The notes under the pieces: generated by a model | What the model was told of the DNA's origin: nothing | Seen by the model: the letters and a program-made list of their open reading frames with translations, nothing else | Database searches by the model: none | Origin: an uncultured Bacilli bacterium | GTDB taxonomy: Bacteria; Bacillota_I; Bacilli_A; RF39; UBA660 | DNA length: 64,000 nucleotides | Assembly (NCBI GenBank): GCA_934086395.1 | Contig: CAKOIE010000001.1 | Location: forward strand, 42,455 to 106,454 | Reading direction: 5' to 3' | Made by a program: the position numbers and the translations under genes | In this document: positions 1 through 8,285 of the stretch, piece by piece | Position numbering within the stretch: the first letter of the stretch is position 1 | Layout of the letters: the number at the start of each line of letters is the position of its first letter

Positions 1-566
1 TCTTTCGCTACATTGTGAATAACGGTTGTTCCTTTGGCTCTAACGGCAGAAAACATAATATTTATAGTTGCTCCTACTGAGGCAAACTCAAGAAATATAT
101 TATTACCAATTAATTCTTTGGCTTCAATAATATAATTTATATCATCTTCTACTGTTATGTTTGCTCCTAACTTTTCAAAACCAGCTGTATGGTAATTTAT
201 TGGACGAGCTCCAATTGTACATCCACCTGGGTATGATACTTTAGCATAACCAAAACGTGATAATAAACATCCCATAAAATAATATGATGCACGCATTTTA
301 GATGCTATATCTTTAGGAATAAATTCATTATGAATGTTTGAATTATCAATATAAAGGATATCTTTATCTAATTCAACTTTTGATCCTAATAATTTTAATA
401 TTTCTAATAATAATTTAACGTCGCTTATTTTAGGAACATTTTTAATAATACATTTTCCTTTTGTTAATACGGATGCAGGGATTAAAGCAACAACACTATT
501 TTTGGCACCACTTATTTTTATTGTACCAGATAATTCTTTCTGGCCTTCTATAATTAGTTTTTTCAT
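1..566 (-). CDS. murA: UDP-N-acetylglucosamine 1-carboxyvinyltransferase MurA (partial, C-terminus off the window)
   Basis: First committed step of peptidoglycan synthesis in the cytoplasm: transfer of enolpyruvate from PEP to UDP-GlcNAc. The visible 188 residues hold the family landmarks. ISGAKNS at 18-24 carries the PEP/UDP-GlcNAc-binding Lys22-Asn23 pair. YPGGCTIGARPI near 112-123 carries the fosfomycin-target Cys116 and the following Arg. The ATG at 564-566 follows the SD AGAAAGGTAAC. A good promoter lies just upstream. The window edge cuts the gene at less than half the usual 420 residues. The identity is seen directly from motifs. Which of the Firmicute paralogues (MurA or MurZ) it is cannot be told. 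Confidence 0.95.
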   Translation of the reverse strand, partial: MKKLIIEGQKELSGTIKISGAKNSVVALIPASVLTKGKCIIKNVPKISDVKLLLEILKLLGSKVELDKDILYIDNSNIHNEFIPKDIASKMRASYYFMGCLLSRFGYAKVSYPGGCTIGARPINYHTAGFEKLGANITVEDDINYIIEAKELIGNNIFLEFASVGATINIMFSAVRAKGTTVIHNVAK

Positions 567-589
567 AAAAAAGTTACCTTTCTAAATAT

Positions 590-618
590 AATATAATATT
601 TTAGTTTGTTTTAGTCAA
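590..618 (-). promoter_or_regulatory. SigA-type promoter for murA
   Basis: On the minus strand, TTGACT (613-618) and TATATT (590-595) are separated by exactly 17 bp, and the predicted start lies about 15 bp before the SD of murA. It sits just downstream of the mntP-like stop codon, so murA need not depend on upstream readthrough. Seen in sequence only. Confidence 0.6.
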
Positions 619-622
619 ATAT

Positions 623-1156
623 CTAAGTAAATAATTTACAAATATTGACAATTGATATCAATATTAATAATATTATTCCTATAAGTGATGCTTTTTCTTT
701 CCATACTTTTTGAGAATACTTTCCTAGAATTAATCCCATATAAGTAATTGTTCCAGCACATAATGAGAATATTATTGGTGGTATGATTATTTTATCAGTT
801 AAGGCTTTTAAGCCAATTCCTACTGAAAAGCTATCAAGAGAAACTGAAAGCGCATATAAAAAGATGCTTAATAAGGAATTTATTTTAGTTACTTTATCAT
901 TATTTCGATCTTTATACATAAGAAACGCTAGATATAATAGGATTATGGTCATGATAATTTTAGGGTTGATATTTATTACCGATAAAATTTGATTGCCTAA
1001 AAATAAACCAATTAAGGGCATAACAAAGTGCATTATACTAACTACAATGGGAATTAATATAAATCTATTTTTTGATAAATGGGTTGTTCCGATGGAGAGA
1101 GCAATGGAAAAGGCATCCATAGAAAGTGCTACTCCAATTAAAAAAATACTTAACAA
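623..1156 (-). CDS. MntP-family manganese/cation efflux membrane protein
   Basis: Six-helix membrane protein of 177 residues with the internal two-fold repeat of the MntP/DUF204 family. The paired motifs are LSMDAFSIALSIG near residues 11-23 and VSLDSFSVGIGL near 105-116, each carrying the conserved Asp used for ion transport. MntP proteins export Mn2+. The sporulation-associated YtaF proteins are relatives, and with spoIIR directly upstream a YtaF-like role is an alternative. The start is TTG (1154-1156), supported by SD AGGTGAT three bases upstream. The same SD spacing occurs elsewhere in this window. It lies 21 bp after spoIIR and is probably co-transcribed with it. Confidence 0.75.
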   Translation of the reverse strand: MLSIFLIGVALSMDAFSIALSIGTTHLSKNRFILIPIVVSIMHFVMPLIGLFLGNQILSVININPKIIMTIILLYLAFLMYKDRNNDKVTKINSLLSIFLYALSVSLDSFSVGIGLKALTDKIIIPPIIFSLCAGTITYMGLILGKYSQKVWKEKASLIGIILLILISIVNICKLFT

Positions 1157-1177
1157 AAGATCACCTAGTTAAGTATA

Positions 1178-1693
1178 TTATTTAAACTTTTCAATTATAC
1201 TAGAAATAAATAATTTGTATTCAACATCATTTGTTGTTTCGTTATTTTCAAGTAAACATAATGGAGGAAATAAGGTACACCACCAATTTTTTCCTAGACC
1301 ATTACCAATTGTTATTACTAATGAGTTATAAACTCCTGCTTCATAAACTACTCCTTTGTATGTTTTACTTGGAAAATAGTTTAAACCATAATCTAATTTG
1401 TAATTATCACTTTTTAAAAATTCATGAATTTGAATGTTGATAAAGTCTAGGTTATCAACAATTATTTTATCTACTTCTTCGGTAGTTGTAGCATTTTTAG
1501 TTAAATCTATAAGGACTTTCTCAATGTGATCTTTAAGTTCTAGTTTAGTTTCTATATCTAATTCACTATCTGATGATGCAATTACTCTAAATCGAATAGA
1601 GTCAGTTGGGATTATTACTTCATTTTGATTTTTATTTTTTATTAAGGTTAAACTTAAAATAATTATTGATAAACATATTAAAGTATTTTTCAT
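1178..1693 (-). CDS. spoIIR: Stage II sporulation protein R
   Basis: SpoIIR is secreted from the forespore into the intermembrane space, where it triggers SpoIIGA-dependent processing of pro-sigmaE in the mother cell. The 171-residue protein has a single hydrophobic N-terminal segment (about 3-18), the family block IRFRVIASSDSE at 33-44 and the diagnostic NWWCTLFPPLC at 136-146. Length is slightly below the Bacillus protein. The ATG follows SD AAAGGG, which is itself inside the right arm of a terminator-like hairpin (1700-1729). Translation from long upstream transcripts may therefore be blocked. It is one of three sporulation-type genes in the window. Confidence 0.9.
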   Translation of the reverse strand: MKNTLICLSIIILSLTLIKNKNQNEVIIPTDSIRFRVIASSDSELDIETKLELKDHIEKVLIDLTKNATTTEEVDKIIVDNLDFINIQIHEFLKSDNYKLDYGLNYFPSKTYKGVVYEAGVYNSLVITIGNGLGKNWWCTLFPPLCLLENNETTNDVEYKLFISSIIEKFK

Positions 1694-1735
1694 TAAAAAA
1701 TTACCCTTTCTAAAATAATATTGGGTAATCTTTTT
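1694..1735 (-). terminator. Terminator/attenuator between prmC and spoIIR that pairs with the spoIIR SD
   Basis: On the minus strand ATTACCC (1723-1729) pairs with GGGTAAT (1700-1706), followed at once by a U-run. The right arm overlaps the spoIIR Shine-Dalgarno AAAGGG. It can end prmC transcripts and also hide the SD in readthrough RNA. Fold and effect are inferred. Confidence 0.6.
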
Positions 1736-1740
1736 ATTTT

Positions 1741-2481
1741 TTATTCACTATATATAAAAGCATAACGGTTTTTACCTGCTAAATCTTTTTCAATAACTAT
1801 ATTATCACTTGGAAAATACTTCTTACATAATTTGTACATATCTTCTTTATGATCTTCATCTATTTCAAAAGCAATAAGATGTTTTTTGGCAATTTGTTCT
1901 TTAGCTATTTTTAATATTTGTTCATAATAAATTAATGGGTTTGTATTAGAAACAAAGATAGCTTCTTTTGGCTCATAAAGAACATTTTGATTATAATTAG
2001 AATCTTCTTCTATATAAGGAGGATTACTTATTACAATACTTATATTTTCAGGTAATTCGTAATTAAAAATATCTTGATTTTGAAAATCTACATTTACATT
2101 ATTTAATTTAGAATTTTCTATAGCGACTTTTAGGGCTTCATTACTTTTATCAATTGCTGTAATATTTAAAGAAGGTATTTCTTTTTTTAAAGTTATTGCT
2201 ATAACACCAGAACCAGTTCCTAAATCAATTAAATTGGAATTTTCTAAATTTAGACTTTTAATTAATTTAATAGTTTTTTCAATTAAAGTTTCTGTTTCAA
2301 ATCTGGGAATTAAAACATTTTCATTTACTTTAAAGGGATAACCATAAAATGATACGTCTCCTATTAAATAGGCAATTGGATAGCCTTCATCTATTTTAGC
2401 AATAACTTCTTCTAAGTTATCATATTTTTTACATAGTAAATTCCAATCTAAGTTGCTGATATTTTCAGGTTTATTCCTCAC
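1741..2481 (-). CDS. prmC: Peptide chain release factor N5-glutamine methyltransferase PrmC
   Basis: Methylates the Gln of the GGQ loop in release factors using S-adenosylmethionine, which raises termination efficiency. The SAM-binding DLGTGSG motif is at 86-92 and the catalytic NPPY at 153-156. The 246-residue length is a little shorter than the E. coli enzyme because the N-terminal helical domain is compact. The start is GTG at 2479-2481, preceded by SD GAAGGA inside the prfA coding end. The 11-bp overlap with prfA implies translational coupling of the enzyme and its substrate. Identification rests on motifs and the prfA neighbour. Confidence 0.95.
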   Translation of the reverse strand: MRNKPENISNLDWNLLCKKYDNLEEVIAKIDEGYPIAYLIGDVSFYGYPFKVNENVLIPRFETETLIEKTIKLIKSLNLENSNLIDLGTGSGVIAITLKKEIPSLNITAIDKSNEALKVAIENSKLNNVNVDFQNQDIFNYELPENISIVISNPPYIEEDSNYNQNVLYEPKEAIFVSNTNPLIYYEQILKIAKEQIAKKHLIAFEIDEDHKEDMYKLCKKYFPSDNIVIEKDLAGKNRYAFIYSE

Positions 2482-3529
2482 CTTGCATTTTCCTTCTTTG
2501 ATCTTCTGTTATTAAGGCTTCTATAATTGGATCTAAGTTTCCTTCCATTACACGATCTAGTTCCATAATACTAAAGTTAATACGATGATCGGTTACACGA
2601 TTTTGTGGATAATTGTATGTTCTTATTTTTTCTGAACGATCTCCTGATCCAATCATACTCTTACGAGCTGTACCTGTTTCATTATTTTGTTTTTGCATTT
2701 CGGCATCATATAATCTAGATTTTAAAACAACCATGGCTCTTTCTTTATTCTTTATTTGACTTCTTTCATTTTGACAAGTTACAACAATACCAGTTGGAAT
2801 ATGAGTTACACGAACAGCTGAGTCAGTTGTATTTACTCCTTGTCCACCTTTACCACTTGAACGATAAACATCAACACGAACATCTTCTGGCTTAATCTCA
2901 ATATCAACATCTTCAACTTCAGGCATTACTAAAACAGTTGCAGTAGATGTATGAATACGTCCAGCTGTCTCTGTTTCAGGAACTCTTTGAACACGATGAA
3001 CTCCGCTTTCAAATTTTAATTTAGAATAAACATTATCACCTTTAATAGAACATTCAATGGTTGAAAAGCCACCTGAATCTCCTTCAACAGCATGAGTTGC
3101 TTCTAACTTCCAACCAACTTTTTCAGCATATTTTGAATACATTCTAAATAAGTCACCAGCAAAAATATTGGCTTCATCACCACCTGCTGCTCCTCTAATT
3201 TCCATGATAATATCTTTTCCATCATTTTCATCTTTAGGTAAAAGTAGTATTTCAATTTCTTTAGTTAAAGAGGCAAGTTTATCCTTTTTTTCATCTAGTT
3301 CAATTGATGCTATTTCATGCATTTCAGGGTCCATTACTAGTTCCTTTAAGCCTTCTATTTCAGAAACTAAAGCCTTATATTCGGCATATTTATTTACAGC
3401 TTCTTCTATGCTACCTTTTTCCTTTGATAATTTCTTTTGTTTATTAAAATCTGATAATACTTCTGGTTTTAATAATTCTTCATTTATTTCATTATATCTA
3501 TTAGTTAATAGTTCTAATCTATCTATCAT
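2471..3529 (-). CDS. prfA: Peptide chain release factor 1
   Basis: Decodes UAA and UAG stop codons and triggers peptidyl-tRNA hydrolysis in the ribosome. The 352 residues contain the codon-recognition PET tripeptide at 184-186 and the hydrolysis loop SSGKGGQG with GGQ at 228-230. The N-terminal coiled helical domain (about 1-100) is complete. The ATG at 3529 is preceded by an AAAGGAGG-type SD. It is upstream of and overlaps prmC. It lies 34 bp downstream of rpoE, so rpoE-prfA-prmC probably share a transcript. Confidence 0.97.
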   Translation of the reverse strand: MIDRLELLTNRYNEINEELLKPEVLSDFNKQKKLSKEKGSIEEAVNKYAEYKALVSEIEGLKELVMDPEMHEIASIELDEKKDKLASLTKEIEILLLPKDENDGKDIIMEIRGAAGGDEANIFAGDLFRMYSKYAEKVGWKLEATHAVEGDSGGFSTIECSIKGDNVYSKLKFESGVHRVQRVPETETAGRIHTSTATVLVMPEVEDVDIEIKPEDVRVDVYRSSGKGGQGVNTTDSAVRVTHIPTGIVVTCQNERSQIKNKERAMVVLKSRLYDAEMQKQNNETGTARKSMIGSGDRSEKIRTYNYPQNRVTDHRINFSIMELDRVMEGNLDPIIEALITEDQRRKMQGEE

Positions 3530-3563
3530 TGTTATCCTCCTTTATATAAGAAAAAAGAATTAG

Positions 3564-3995
3564 TTACATCATATCAGAATCTAAATCGTCACTATCTTCA
3601 TCAATGATTACTAAATCTTGTAAATCGTTATCGGTATCATCTTCTGGATTTGAATCATCATCATAATTATCTTCTGAATTTTCTTCTTCAATATCTTCTT
3701 CGTTTTCAATTAACATATCTTCGTCTTCATCTTCATCAACAATCATTTTAGTACTATGATTAATTTTTAAATCTACAAATCCATTATCTATCATAGTTAA
3801 TCTTTTATCAGTAATTATTAATTCAAAAAATTCTTCGATGTCATCTTCAAAAGTTGATTCTGGTAAATCCATAGCTTTAATTACTTCTTTAAATAAATCC
3901 TGAATTTTAATTTTTTTATTTGTATCTTTTAATATTAAGTAGGCTACATCATTATATGATAAAGTATCTTTTTCTTCATCAGTTAATTTAATCAT
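3564..3995 (-). CDS. rpoE: RNA polymerase delta subunit
   Basis: Delta is a Gram-positive RNA polymerase accessory subunit. Its folded N-terminal domain binds the enzyme and its acidic tail mimics nucleic acid, which promotes RNA release and recycling. The 143-residue protein shows both halves: a HARE-HTH-like N-terminal domain (about 1-85) and an intrinsically disordered tail from about 88 made almost only of D, E and N. The ATG follows SD AGAGGAT. A strong promoter (4068-4095) and a 5' UTR hairpin precede it. Confidence 0.9.
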   Translation of the reverse strand: MIKLTDEEKDTLSYNDVAYLILKDTNKKIKIQDLFKEVIKAMDLPESTFEDDIEEFFELIITDKRLTMIDNGFVDLKINHSTKMIVDEDEDEDMLIENEEDIEEENSEDNYDDDSNPEDDTDNDLQDLVIIDEDSDDLDSDMM

Positions 3996-4015
3996 TATAA
4001 ATCCTCTTTCCTAAA

Positions 4016-4060
4016 CCATTATATGTGTTATTTATAAATATGATAATGGCTTTTTTTAAC
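4016..4060 (-). promoter_or_regulatory. 5' UTR hairpin upstream of rpoE
   Basis: CCATTAT (4016-4022) and ATAATGG (4043-4049) can pair across a 20-nt loop between the rpoE promoter and its SD. On the plus strand the same element is followed by seven Ts and looks like a terminator, but no plus-strand gene precedes it. It may be an rpoE leader structure. Function unknown. Confidence 0.3.
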
Positions 4061-4067
4061 ACTTATG

Positions 4068-4095
4068 ATTTTATCATAATATTGTAGGTTGTCAA
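4068..4095 (-). promoter_or_regulatory. Promoter of rpoE-prfA-prmC
   Basis: Minus-strand TTGACA (4090-4095), 16-bp spacer and extended -10 TGATAAAAT with hexamer TAAAAT (4068-4073). The consensus -35 makes it the strongest-looking promoter on this arm. Confidence 0.7.
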
Positions 4096-4124
4096 TAGAA
4101 AATTTTATTAAGATGCATACAATG

Positions 4125-4166
4125 TAAAATAAAAAATAAGTAAGCATTTATTTTTCTTACTTATTT
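4125..4166 (-). terminator. Terminator after the 60-residue unknown gene
   Basis: Perfect 11-bp stem AAATAAGTAAG (4134-4144) / CTTACTTATTT (4156-4166), followed on the minus strand by a U-rich tract. It separates the small gene from the rpoE promoter. Confidence 0.8.
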
Positions 4167-4173
4167 AATATTT

Positions 4174-4356
4174 TTATCTTGTAAAACTAGGTTTTGTATC
4201 ATGTTTAAATTCTGGAAGAACACTTACTGTTTGTAAATATTCATGAAGACTTTTTAAACTATCAGCATTTAATTTTCCTTTTTCAACATGATCTATTAAT
4301 GTAGATACACTTTGTTTTAAAGTTTCAAATTCTTCAACTGTTATTGTTGTTTTCAT
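4174..4356 (-). CDS. Small protein of unknown function (60 aa)
   Basis: I do not recognise this protein. It is a 60-residue, soluble, mainly helical sequence beginning MKTTITVEEF. It is a convincing gene: strong SD AAGGGGG 9 bases before the ATG, a near-consensus extended -10 promoter at 4380-4408 and a perfect terminator after it. It is monocistronic, between rpoE and the duplicated J-domain genes. No membrane segment, Cys pair or nucleotide-binding motif is visible. Confidence 0.7.
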   Translation of the reverse strand: MKTTITVEEFETLKQSVSTLIDHVEKGKLNADSLKSLHEYLQTVSVLPEFKHDTKPSFTR

Positions 4357-4379
4357 TGTAATCCCCCTTACGGGTTAGT

Positions 4380-4408
4380 ATTATAGCATATTGCAAGAAT
4401 AAATGCAA
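4380..4408 (-). promoter_or_regulatory. Promoter of the 60-residue unknown gene
   Basis: Minus-strand TTGCAT (4403-4408), 17-bp spacer and TATAAT (4380-4385) with an extended TGC element. The leader contains a small CCC/GGG hairpin at the SD. Confidence 0.7.
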
Positions 4409-4438
4409 CCATTTGTTTGTTAGTGTTATAAATTCGTA

Positions 4439-5050
4439 TCAATGCTTGGATTTGTAGTTTTGATTATAATATTTTTTGGTATATTTATCTAATTCATTTA
4501 TAAAGATATTTGCATAATGTCTAATTTCTTGTTGTTCAAAAATATTTTGTAGATAATCTTCTAAAATGATTTGTTCACAAAGTTTAATTGCTTCTTCGAT
4601 AGAGCCTGTTAATGGTATTTTAGTTATAAAATTAGAATTATCAGGCAATTGACAATATAAAAAATATAATTCAGCTTTTAAATCTTTCTTTGTAAATGAT
4701 TCTAAGCCATCAAATAAAGTAAAATTATTAAAGTAAAAATCAGATAATGCTTTTTTTCTAATATCTAAATATTTATTTAATTTAATTTTTAGGGCGTCTT
4801 CTGGTTCATTTTTTTCATTTTGTGTTAAACTATGAGTATTTAGTTCTTCTATAAGTATTTCATTTGCTTCATTTATTTGTTTGGTTATTTTTTCAGCTAA
4901 GTCTTGTTGTTCTTTTGATGAAGTTGCAAATTTATCAGGATGCCATTTAATTATTAATTTCCGATAAGATGATTTTAATTCTTCAAATGTATAATTAACT
5001 GGTAATTTAAATAGTTTTCTTGCTTCATAAAGATTCATTTTATTATCCAT
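4439..5050 (-). CDS. J-domain protein, copy A
   Basis: A 203-residue DnaJ-type protein with the J domain at residues 6-70, including the HPD motif at 37-39 (IKWHPDKF) needed to stimulate DnaK ATPase. The C-terminal 120 residues match none of the Gly/Phe, zinc-finger or substrate-binding domains of DnaJ, so it is a class III co-chaperone with a private client-binding region. I start it at the ATG at 5048-5050 (MDNKMN), because SD AAGGAG precedes that codon and the longer frame runs over the promoter. It is paralogous to the next gene upstream. Confidence 0.75.
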   Translation of the reverse strand: MDNKMNLYEARKLFKLPVNYTFEELKSSYRKLIIKWHPDKFATSSKEQQDLAEKITKQINEANEILIEELNTHSLTQNEKNEPEDALKIKLNKYLDIRKKALSDFYFNNFTLFDGLESFTKKDLKAELYFLYCQLPDNSNFITKIPLTGSIEEAIKLCEQIILEDYLQNIFEQQEIRHYANIFINELDKYTKKYYNQNYKSKH

Positions 5051-5078
5051 TTTATATTTTCTCCTTTTGATGTCGTAT

Positions 5079-5107
5079 ATTGTAGCATATATATTAGGAA
5101 AATACAA
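5079..5107 (-). promoter_or_regulatory. Promoter of J-domain copy A
   Basis: Minus-strand TTGTAT (5102-5107), 17 bp and TACAAT (5079-5084) with extended TGC. It is duplicated together with the gene. Confidence 0.6.
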
Positions 5108-5139
5108 CTATTTAAATGTATATAAATTAAAAATCAAAA

Positions 5140-5186
5140 TTAAAAGACTTATTGCAGTTTTTCCAATCAAAACCTGAAATAAGTCT
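5140..5186 (-). terminator. Terminator after J-domain copy B
   Basis: AGACTTATTGCAG (5145-5157) pairs with CTGAAATAAGTCT (5174-5186) and is followed on the minus strand by TTTTAATTTT. It lies in the spacer between the two duplicated units. Confidence 0.7.
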
Positions 5187-5255
5187 AATAAATCAAATAT
5201 ATTTTTATAAACCTGCATTTAATCTAAAAATTCACGTTAGTGTTAAAAATTCGTA

Positions 5256-5876
5256 TCAATGATTGGATTTTAATTTTTGAGAATAATAATTTTTGGTATA
5301 TTTATCTAATTCACTAAGAAAGTTATTTATATTTTCTCTAATATATTGTTCTTCGATAATATTTTGAAGATAATCTTCTAAAATGTTTGTTTCATAAAAT
5401 TTAATTGTTTCTTCGATAGAGCCTGTTAATAATATTGTAGTTATAAAAAGAGAATTATCAGGCAATTTATAATATAGATAATATAATTCATCATTTAATT
5501 CTTTATTAGTTAATGATTCTAATTTGGAAAATAAAGTGAAGTTATCAAGATAAAGATCTAATAATGCCTGTTTTCGAATATTTAAATATTTATCTAATTG
5601 AATTTTTATATTTTTTAAGGCTTCTTTTAGTTCATTTTTTTCATTTTGAGTTAAACTATGACTATTTAGTTCTTCTATAAGTATTTCATTTGCTTCATTT
5701 ATTTGTTTAGCTATTTTTTCAGCTAAGTCCTGTTGTTCTTTTGATGAAGTTGCAAATTTATCAGGATGCCATTTAATTATTAATTTACGATAAGATGATT
5801 TTAATTCTTCAAATGTATAATTAACTGGTAATTTAAATAGTTTTCTTGCTTCATAAAGATTCATTTTATTATCCAT
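5256..5876 (-). CDS. J-domain protein, copy B
   Basis: A 206-residue paralogue of copy A with the same N-terminal J domain and HPD at 37-39. The first 75 residues are almost identical. The C-terminal part keeps the same length and pattern (a pair of helices ending in YTKxYY near the terminus) but differs at many positions. This suggests duplication followed by divergence of the client-binding half. The start at 5874-5876 is supported by SD AAGGGG and by the aligned start of copy A. It is transcribed from its own promoter and ends in a terminator, so each copy is independent. Confidence 0.75.
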   Translation of the reverse strand: MDNKMNLYEARKLFKLPVNYTFEELKSSYRKLIIKWHPDKFATSSKEQQDLAEKIAKQINEANEILIEELNSHSLTQNEKNELKEALKNIKIQLDKYLNIRKQALLDLYLDNFTLFSKLESLTNKELNDELYYLYYKLPDNSLFITTILLTGSIEETIKFYETNILEDYLQNIIEEQYIRENINNFLSELDKYTKNYYSQKLKSNH

Positions 5877-5904
5877 TTTATATTTTCCCCTTTTGTTATC
5901 GTGT

Positions 5905-5933
5905 ACTATAGCATATATGTCAAGGAAATACAA
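5905..5933 (-). promoter_or_regulatory. Promoter of J-domain copy B
   Basis: Minus-strand TTGTAT (5928-5933), 17 bp and TATAGT (5905-5910) with TGC extension, at the same position as in copy A. Confidence 0.6.
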
Positions 5934-5952
5934 CTATTTAAATGTATATACA

Positions 5953-6267
5953 TTAAAAATATATTTCTAATGTATTATCTATTTTATCTTCACTTTCAAT
6001 AGAATATATTATTTTTAAGTATTCATCATTTTTTAAAATACTTTTAGTTTCTAATAGTAGATTTAAACTATAGTTATGTTCTTTTAACTCTATATTAGCA
6101 TTGTTTTGTTTATAATCTAAGGTATATTTATAACTAGCATCTTCTCTATATAAGATGTGATTTAGTAAATCTACTTTAATATTTTCAACCTCAAAAATAT
6201 TATCATTAATGTTGCCATCTTTTTCAAAGACAAGGGAATTGTTTTTATATAATTTTATTTTACTCAT
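5953..6267 (-). CDS. Small beta-rich protein, possibly DUF1934/YwiB-like
   Basis: This 104-residue protein has no signal peptide or membrane helix. Its alternating pattern of charged and hydrophobic residues suggests a beta-barrel. The second half (YTLDYKQNNANIELKEH onward, then IIYSIES, then a terminal strand) resembles the calycin-like DUF1934/YwiB family, but it is shorter than the usual 140 residues, so the match is weak. The start ATG (6265-6267) has SD AGGTGGTAAC. It is divergent from the PBP gene across a 56-bp gap. Confidence 0.4.
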   Translation of the reverse strand: MSKIKLYKNNSLVFEKDGNINDNIFEVENIKVDLLNHILYREDASYKYTLDYKQNNANIELKEHNYSLNLLLETKSILKNDEYLKIIYSIESEDKIDNTLEIYF

Positions 6268-6323
6268 TAGTTACCACCTAAACGTATTTTAGCATAATAT
6301 TTTGGTTAAATTCCATAATAAAT

Positions 6324-8243
6324 ATGATGATTATGAAAAGAATGTATAATTTATATAGAATATTTCTTTTTTTGTGGATATCCTTTGTTGTTTGCATATG
6401 GGGTATTTATTTGTATGCTTATATAAGTCCAAAGATTGTTCTTAATTCGGCAAATAGGATTTATTTATATGATAATAAGGAAGAATTAGTGTTTGAAAGT
6501 AATAACAATAATGATTGGGTTTCACTTAAGGATATATCTATGTATGTAACAAATGCGACTATTATTAGTGAGGATAAGAGTTTTTATAATCATAGTGGAT
6601 TTGATTATTTAAGAATTGGTAAGGCAATGTTTAATAATATTAAAAGTGGAACGATTGTAGAAGGGGCATCTACTATTTCCCAGCAATATGTTAAGAATTT
6701 GTATTTAGATTTTAATCAAACTTGGAAAAGAAAGATTGATGAGGCATTTTTAACAATTAAATTAGAACTTAGATACTCTAAGGATGAGATATTGGAAGGA
6801 TATTTAAATACGATTAATTATGGACAAGGTAATTATGGGATTGCTAGTGCGAGTAAGTATTATTTTAATAAAAATGCGAGTGATTTAACACTTGAGGAAG
6901 CTTTGATGCTAGTAGGTATTCCAAGAAGTCCAGAAAATAATAATCCGATTGCTAATTATGATAATTGTATTAAAAGGGCTAAAATTATTGCTAGTTTGCT
7001 TGTTAAAAATGGTTATATAACTAAAGAAGAATATGATAATTTGTATAAAAATAAAATTGAAATTTATGGTAAAAGAGAAAGAAATAATATGAGTACTTTA
7101 ATGTATTATAGTGATGCGGTTAATGAGGAGTTAAATAGTATTTCTTCGATTCCTAAAAGTTTGATTAAATCTGGTGGTATTAAAATTTATACTACTTTGG
7201 ATGTTAATGCCCAAAAGAAGTTAGATGATTCGATTAAAGAAAATGGTAGTAATGAGGATGATGTTCAATTAGCGGGAATTCTTGTTAATCCGAAAACTGG
7301 TGGGGTACTAGCACTCGCTGGAGGAAAAAATTATGCAAGAAGCCAGTATAACCGCGTTACTCAATCTAAAAGACAAGTTGGTTCTACTATTAAACCTTTT
7401 CTTTATTATTCGGCTCTTGAAAATAATATGACAGAAAGTAGTAGGTTTTATAGTTCGAAAATTAGTTTTGTGTTTGGTAATAAGGAAACTTATACACCTA
7501 ATAATTATTCTAATTTATATGCAAATAAGGAGATTACGATGGCGGCGGCTCTTGCCTATTCGGATAATATTTATGCGGTTAAGACACATTTGTTTTTAGG
7601 TGAAGAACAACTAGTTAAAACTATGAAAATGGCGGGACTAAAAGAAAAATTAAATCCAGTACCTTCACTTGCGCTTGGTTCTCAAGAACTTAATATGCTC
7701 GATTACGCTAATAGTTATGTAACTCTTGCTAATTATGGAACTACAAATGAAACCTATTTTATTGAACGTGTTGAGGATGTTAATGGAAATCTTTTATATA
7801 AACATAAGGAAAACTCTAAAGAGGTTTTTAATAAGGATTCAGTGTTTATAATTAATGAGATGATGACAAACACATATAATCCGGCTTTTATTGATTATCT
7901 AAACCCAACTATTATTTATTTAAATAGTAAGATTTCAAGAAAATATGCAATTAAAAGTGGGACTACTGATAATGATTATTGGATTGTTGGATATAATCCT
8001 GATGCCTTAATGATGGTATGGGCTGGTAATGACATGAATAAGAATGTTAATTCGGTTTATAGCAAAAAAATAAAAAATATATGGTGTGATACGATTGAAG
8101 AATATCTTAAGGATAAGGAAACTAGTTGGTATGAACCTTCAAATAATATTATTGGTATTCCACTAGATGCAGTGTCTGGTGATACTCCTAAAAGTAGTAA
8201 AAATACGGTAATTTATTATTATAAAAAAGGTACGGAAAATTAA
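6324..8243 (+). CDS. Class A penicillin-binding protein (glycosyltransferase 51 plus transpeptidase)
   Basis: Polymerises and cross-links peptidoglycan at the outer face of the membrane. The 639 residues show an N-terminal anchor (about 12-34), a GT51 domain with EDKSFYNHSGFD (catalytic Glu) and EGASTISQQYVKN, then a transpeptidase domain with SxxK in VGSTIKPF, SDN in AYSDNIYAV and KSGT in IKSGTTDND. All active-site motifs are intact. The start is uncertain among several ATGs (6324, 6327, 6333, 6342) because no clear SD is visible. The gene stands alone between a divergent gene and a shared terminator. It resembles PbpG/PBP1A-type proteins. Confidence 0.92.
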   Translation: MMIMKRMYNLYRIFLFLWISFVVCIWGIYLYAYISPKIVLNSANRIYLYDNKEELVFESNNNNDWVSLKDISMYVTNATIISEDKSFYNHSGFDYLRIGKAMFNNIKSGTIVEGASTISQQYVKNLYLDFNQTWKRKIDEAFLTIKLELRYSKDEILEGYLNTINYGQGNYGIASASKYYFNKNASDLTLEEALMLVGIPRSPENNNPIANYDNCIKRAKIIASLLVKNGYITKEEYDNLYKNKIEIYGKRERNNMSTLMYYSDAVNEELNSISSIPKSLIKSGGIKIYTTLDVNAQKKLDDSIKENGSNEDDVQLAGILVNPKTGGVLALAGGKNYARSQYNRVTQSKRQVGSTIKPFLYYSALENNMTESSRFYSSKISFVFGNKETYTPNNYSNLYANKEITMAAALAYSDNIYAVKTHLFLGEEQLVKTMKMAGLKEKLNPVPSLALGSQELNMLDYANSYVTLANYGTTNETYFIERVEDVNGNLLYKHKENSKEVFNKDSVFIINEMMTNTYNPAFIDYLNPTIIYLNSKISRKYAIKSGTTDNDYWIVGYNPDALMMVWAGNDMNKNVNSVYSKKIKNIWCDTIEEYLKDKETSWYEPSNNIIGIPLDAVSGDTPKSSKNTVIYYYKKGTEN

Positions 8244-8285
8244 AAATGACTTATGAAAATTAATCATAGGTCATTTATTTATTTT
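8244..8285. terminator. Bidirectional terminator between the PBP gene and noc
   Basis: AAATGACTTATGA (8244-8256) pairs with TCATAGGTCATTT (8264-8276) with one G-U pair. The noc stop codon lies in the right arm. The T-rich tail is moderate on the plus side. Confidence 0.65.

Larger units (their letters stand above)
4419..5960 (-). repeat. Tandem duplication of a J-domain gene unit
   Basis: Two direct copies of about 720 bp lie at 4419-5134 and 5236-5960. Each contains a promoter, the whole J-domain gene and its 3' end. Homology extends outside the coding part at both ends: the left flank GTTAGTGTTATAAATTCG against GTTAGTGTTAAAAATTCG, and the right flank around ACAACTATTTAAATGTATA. The N-terminal coding halves are nearly identical and the C-terminal halves have diverged. 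Confidence 0.85.

Noticed and set aside
3168..3563. Plus-strand open frame antisense to prfA
   Set aside because: It is low-complexity Ser-rich and lies opposite an intact release-factor gene with full motifs. No SD or conserved feature; it is a shadow frame.
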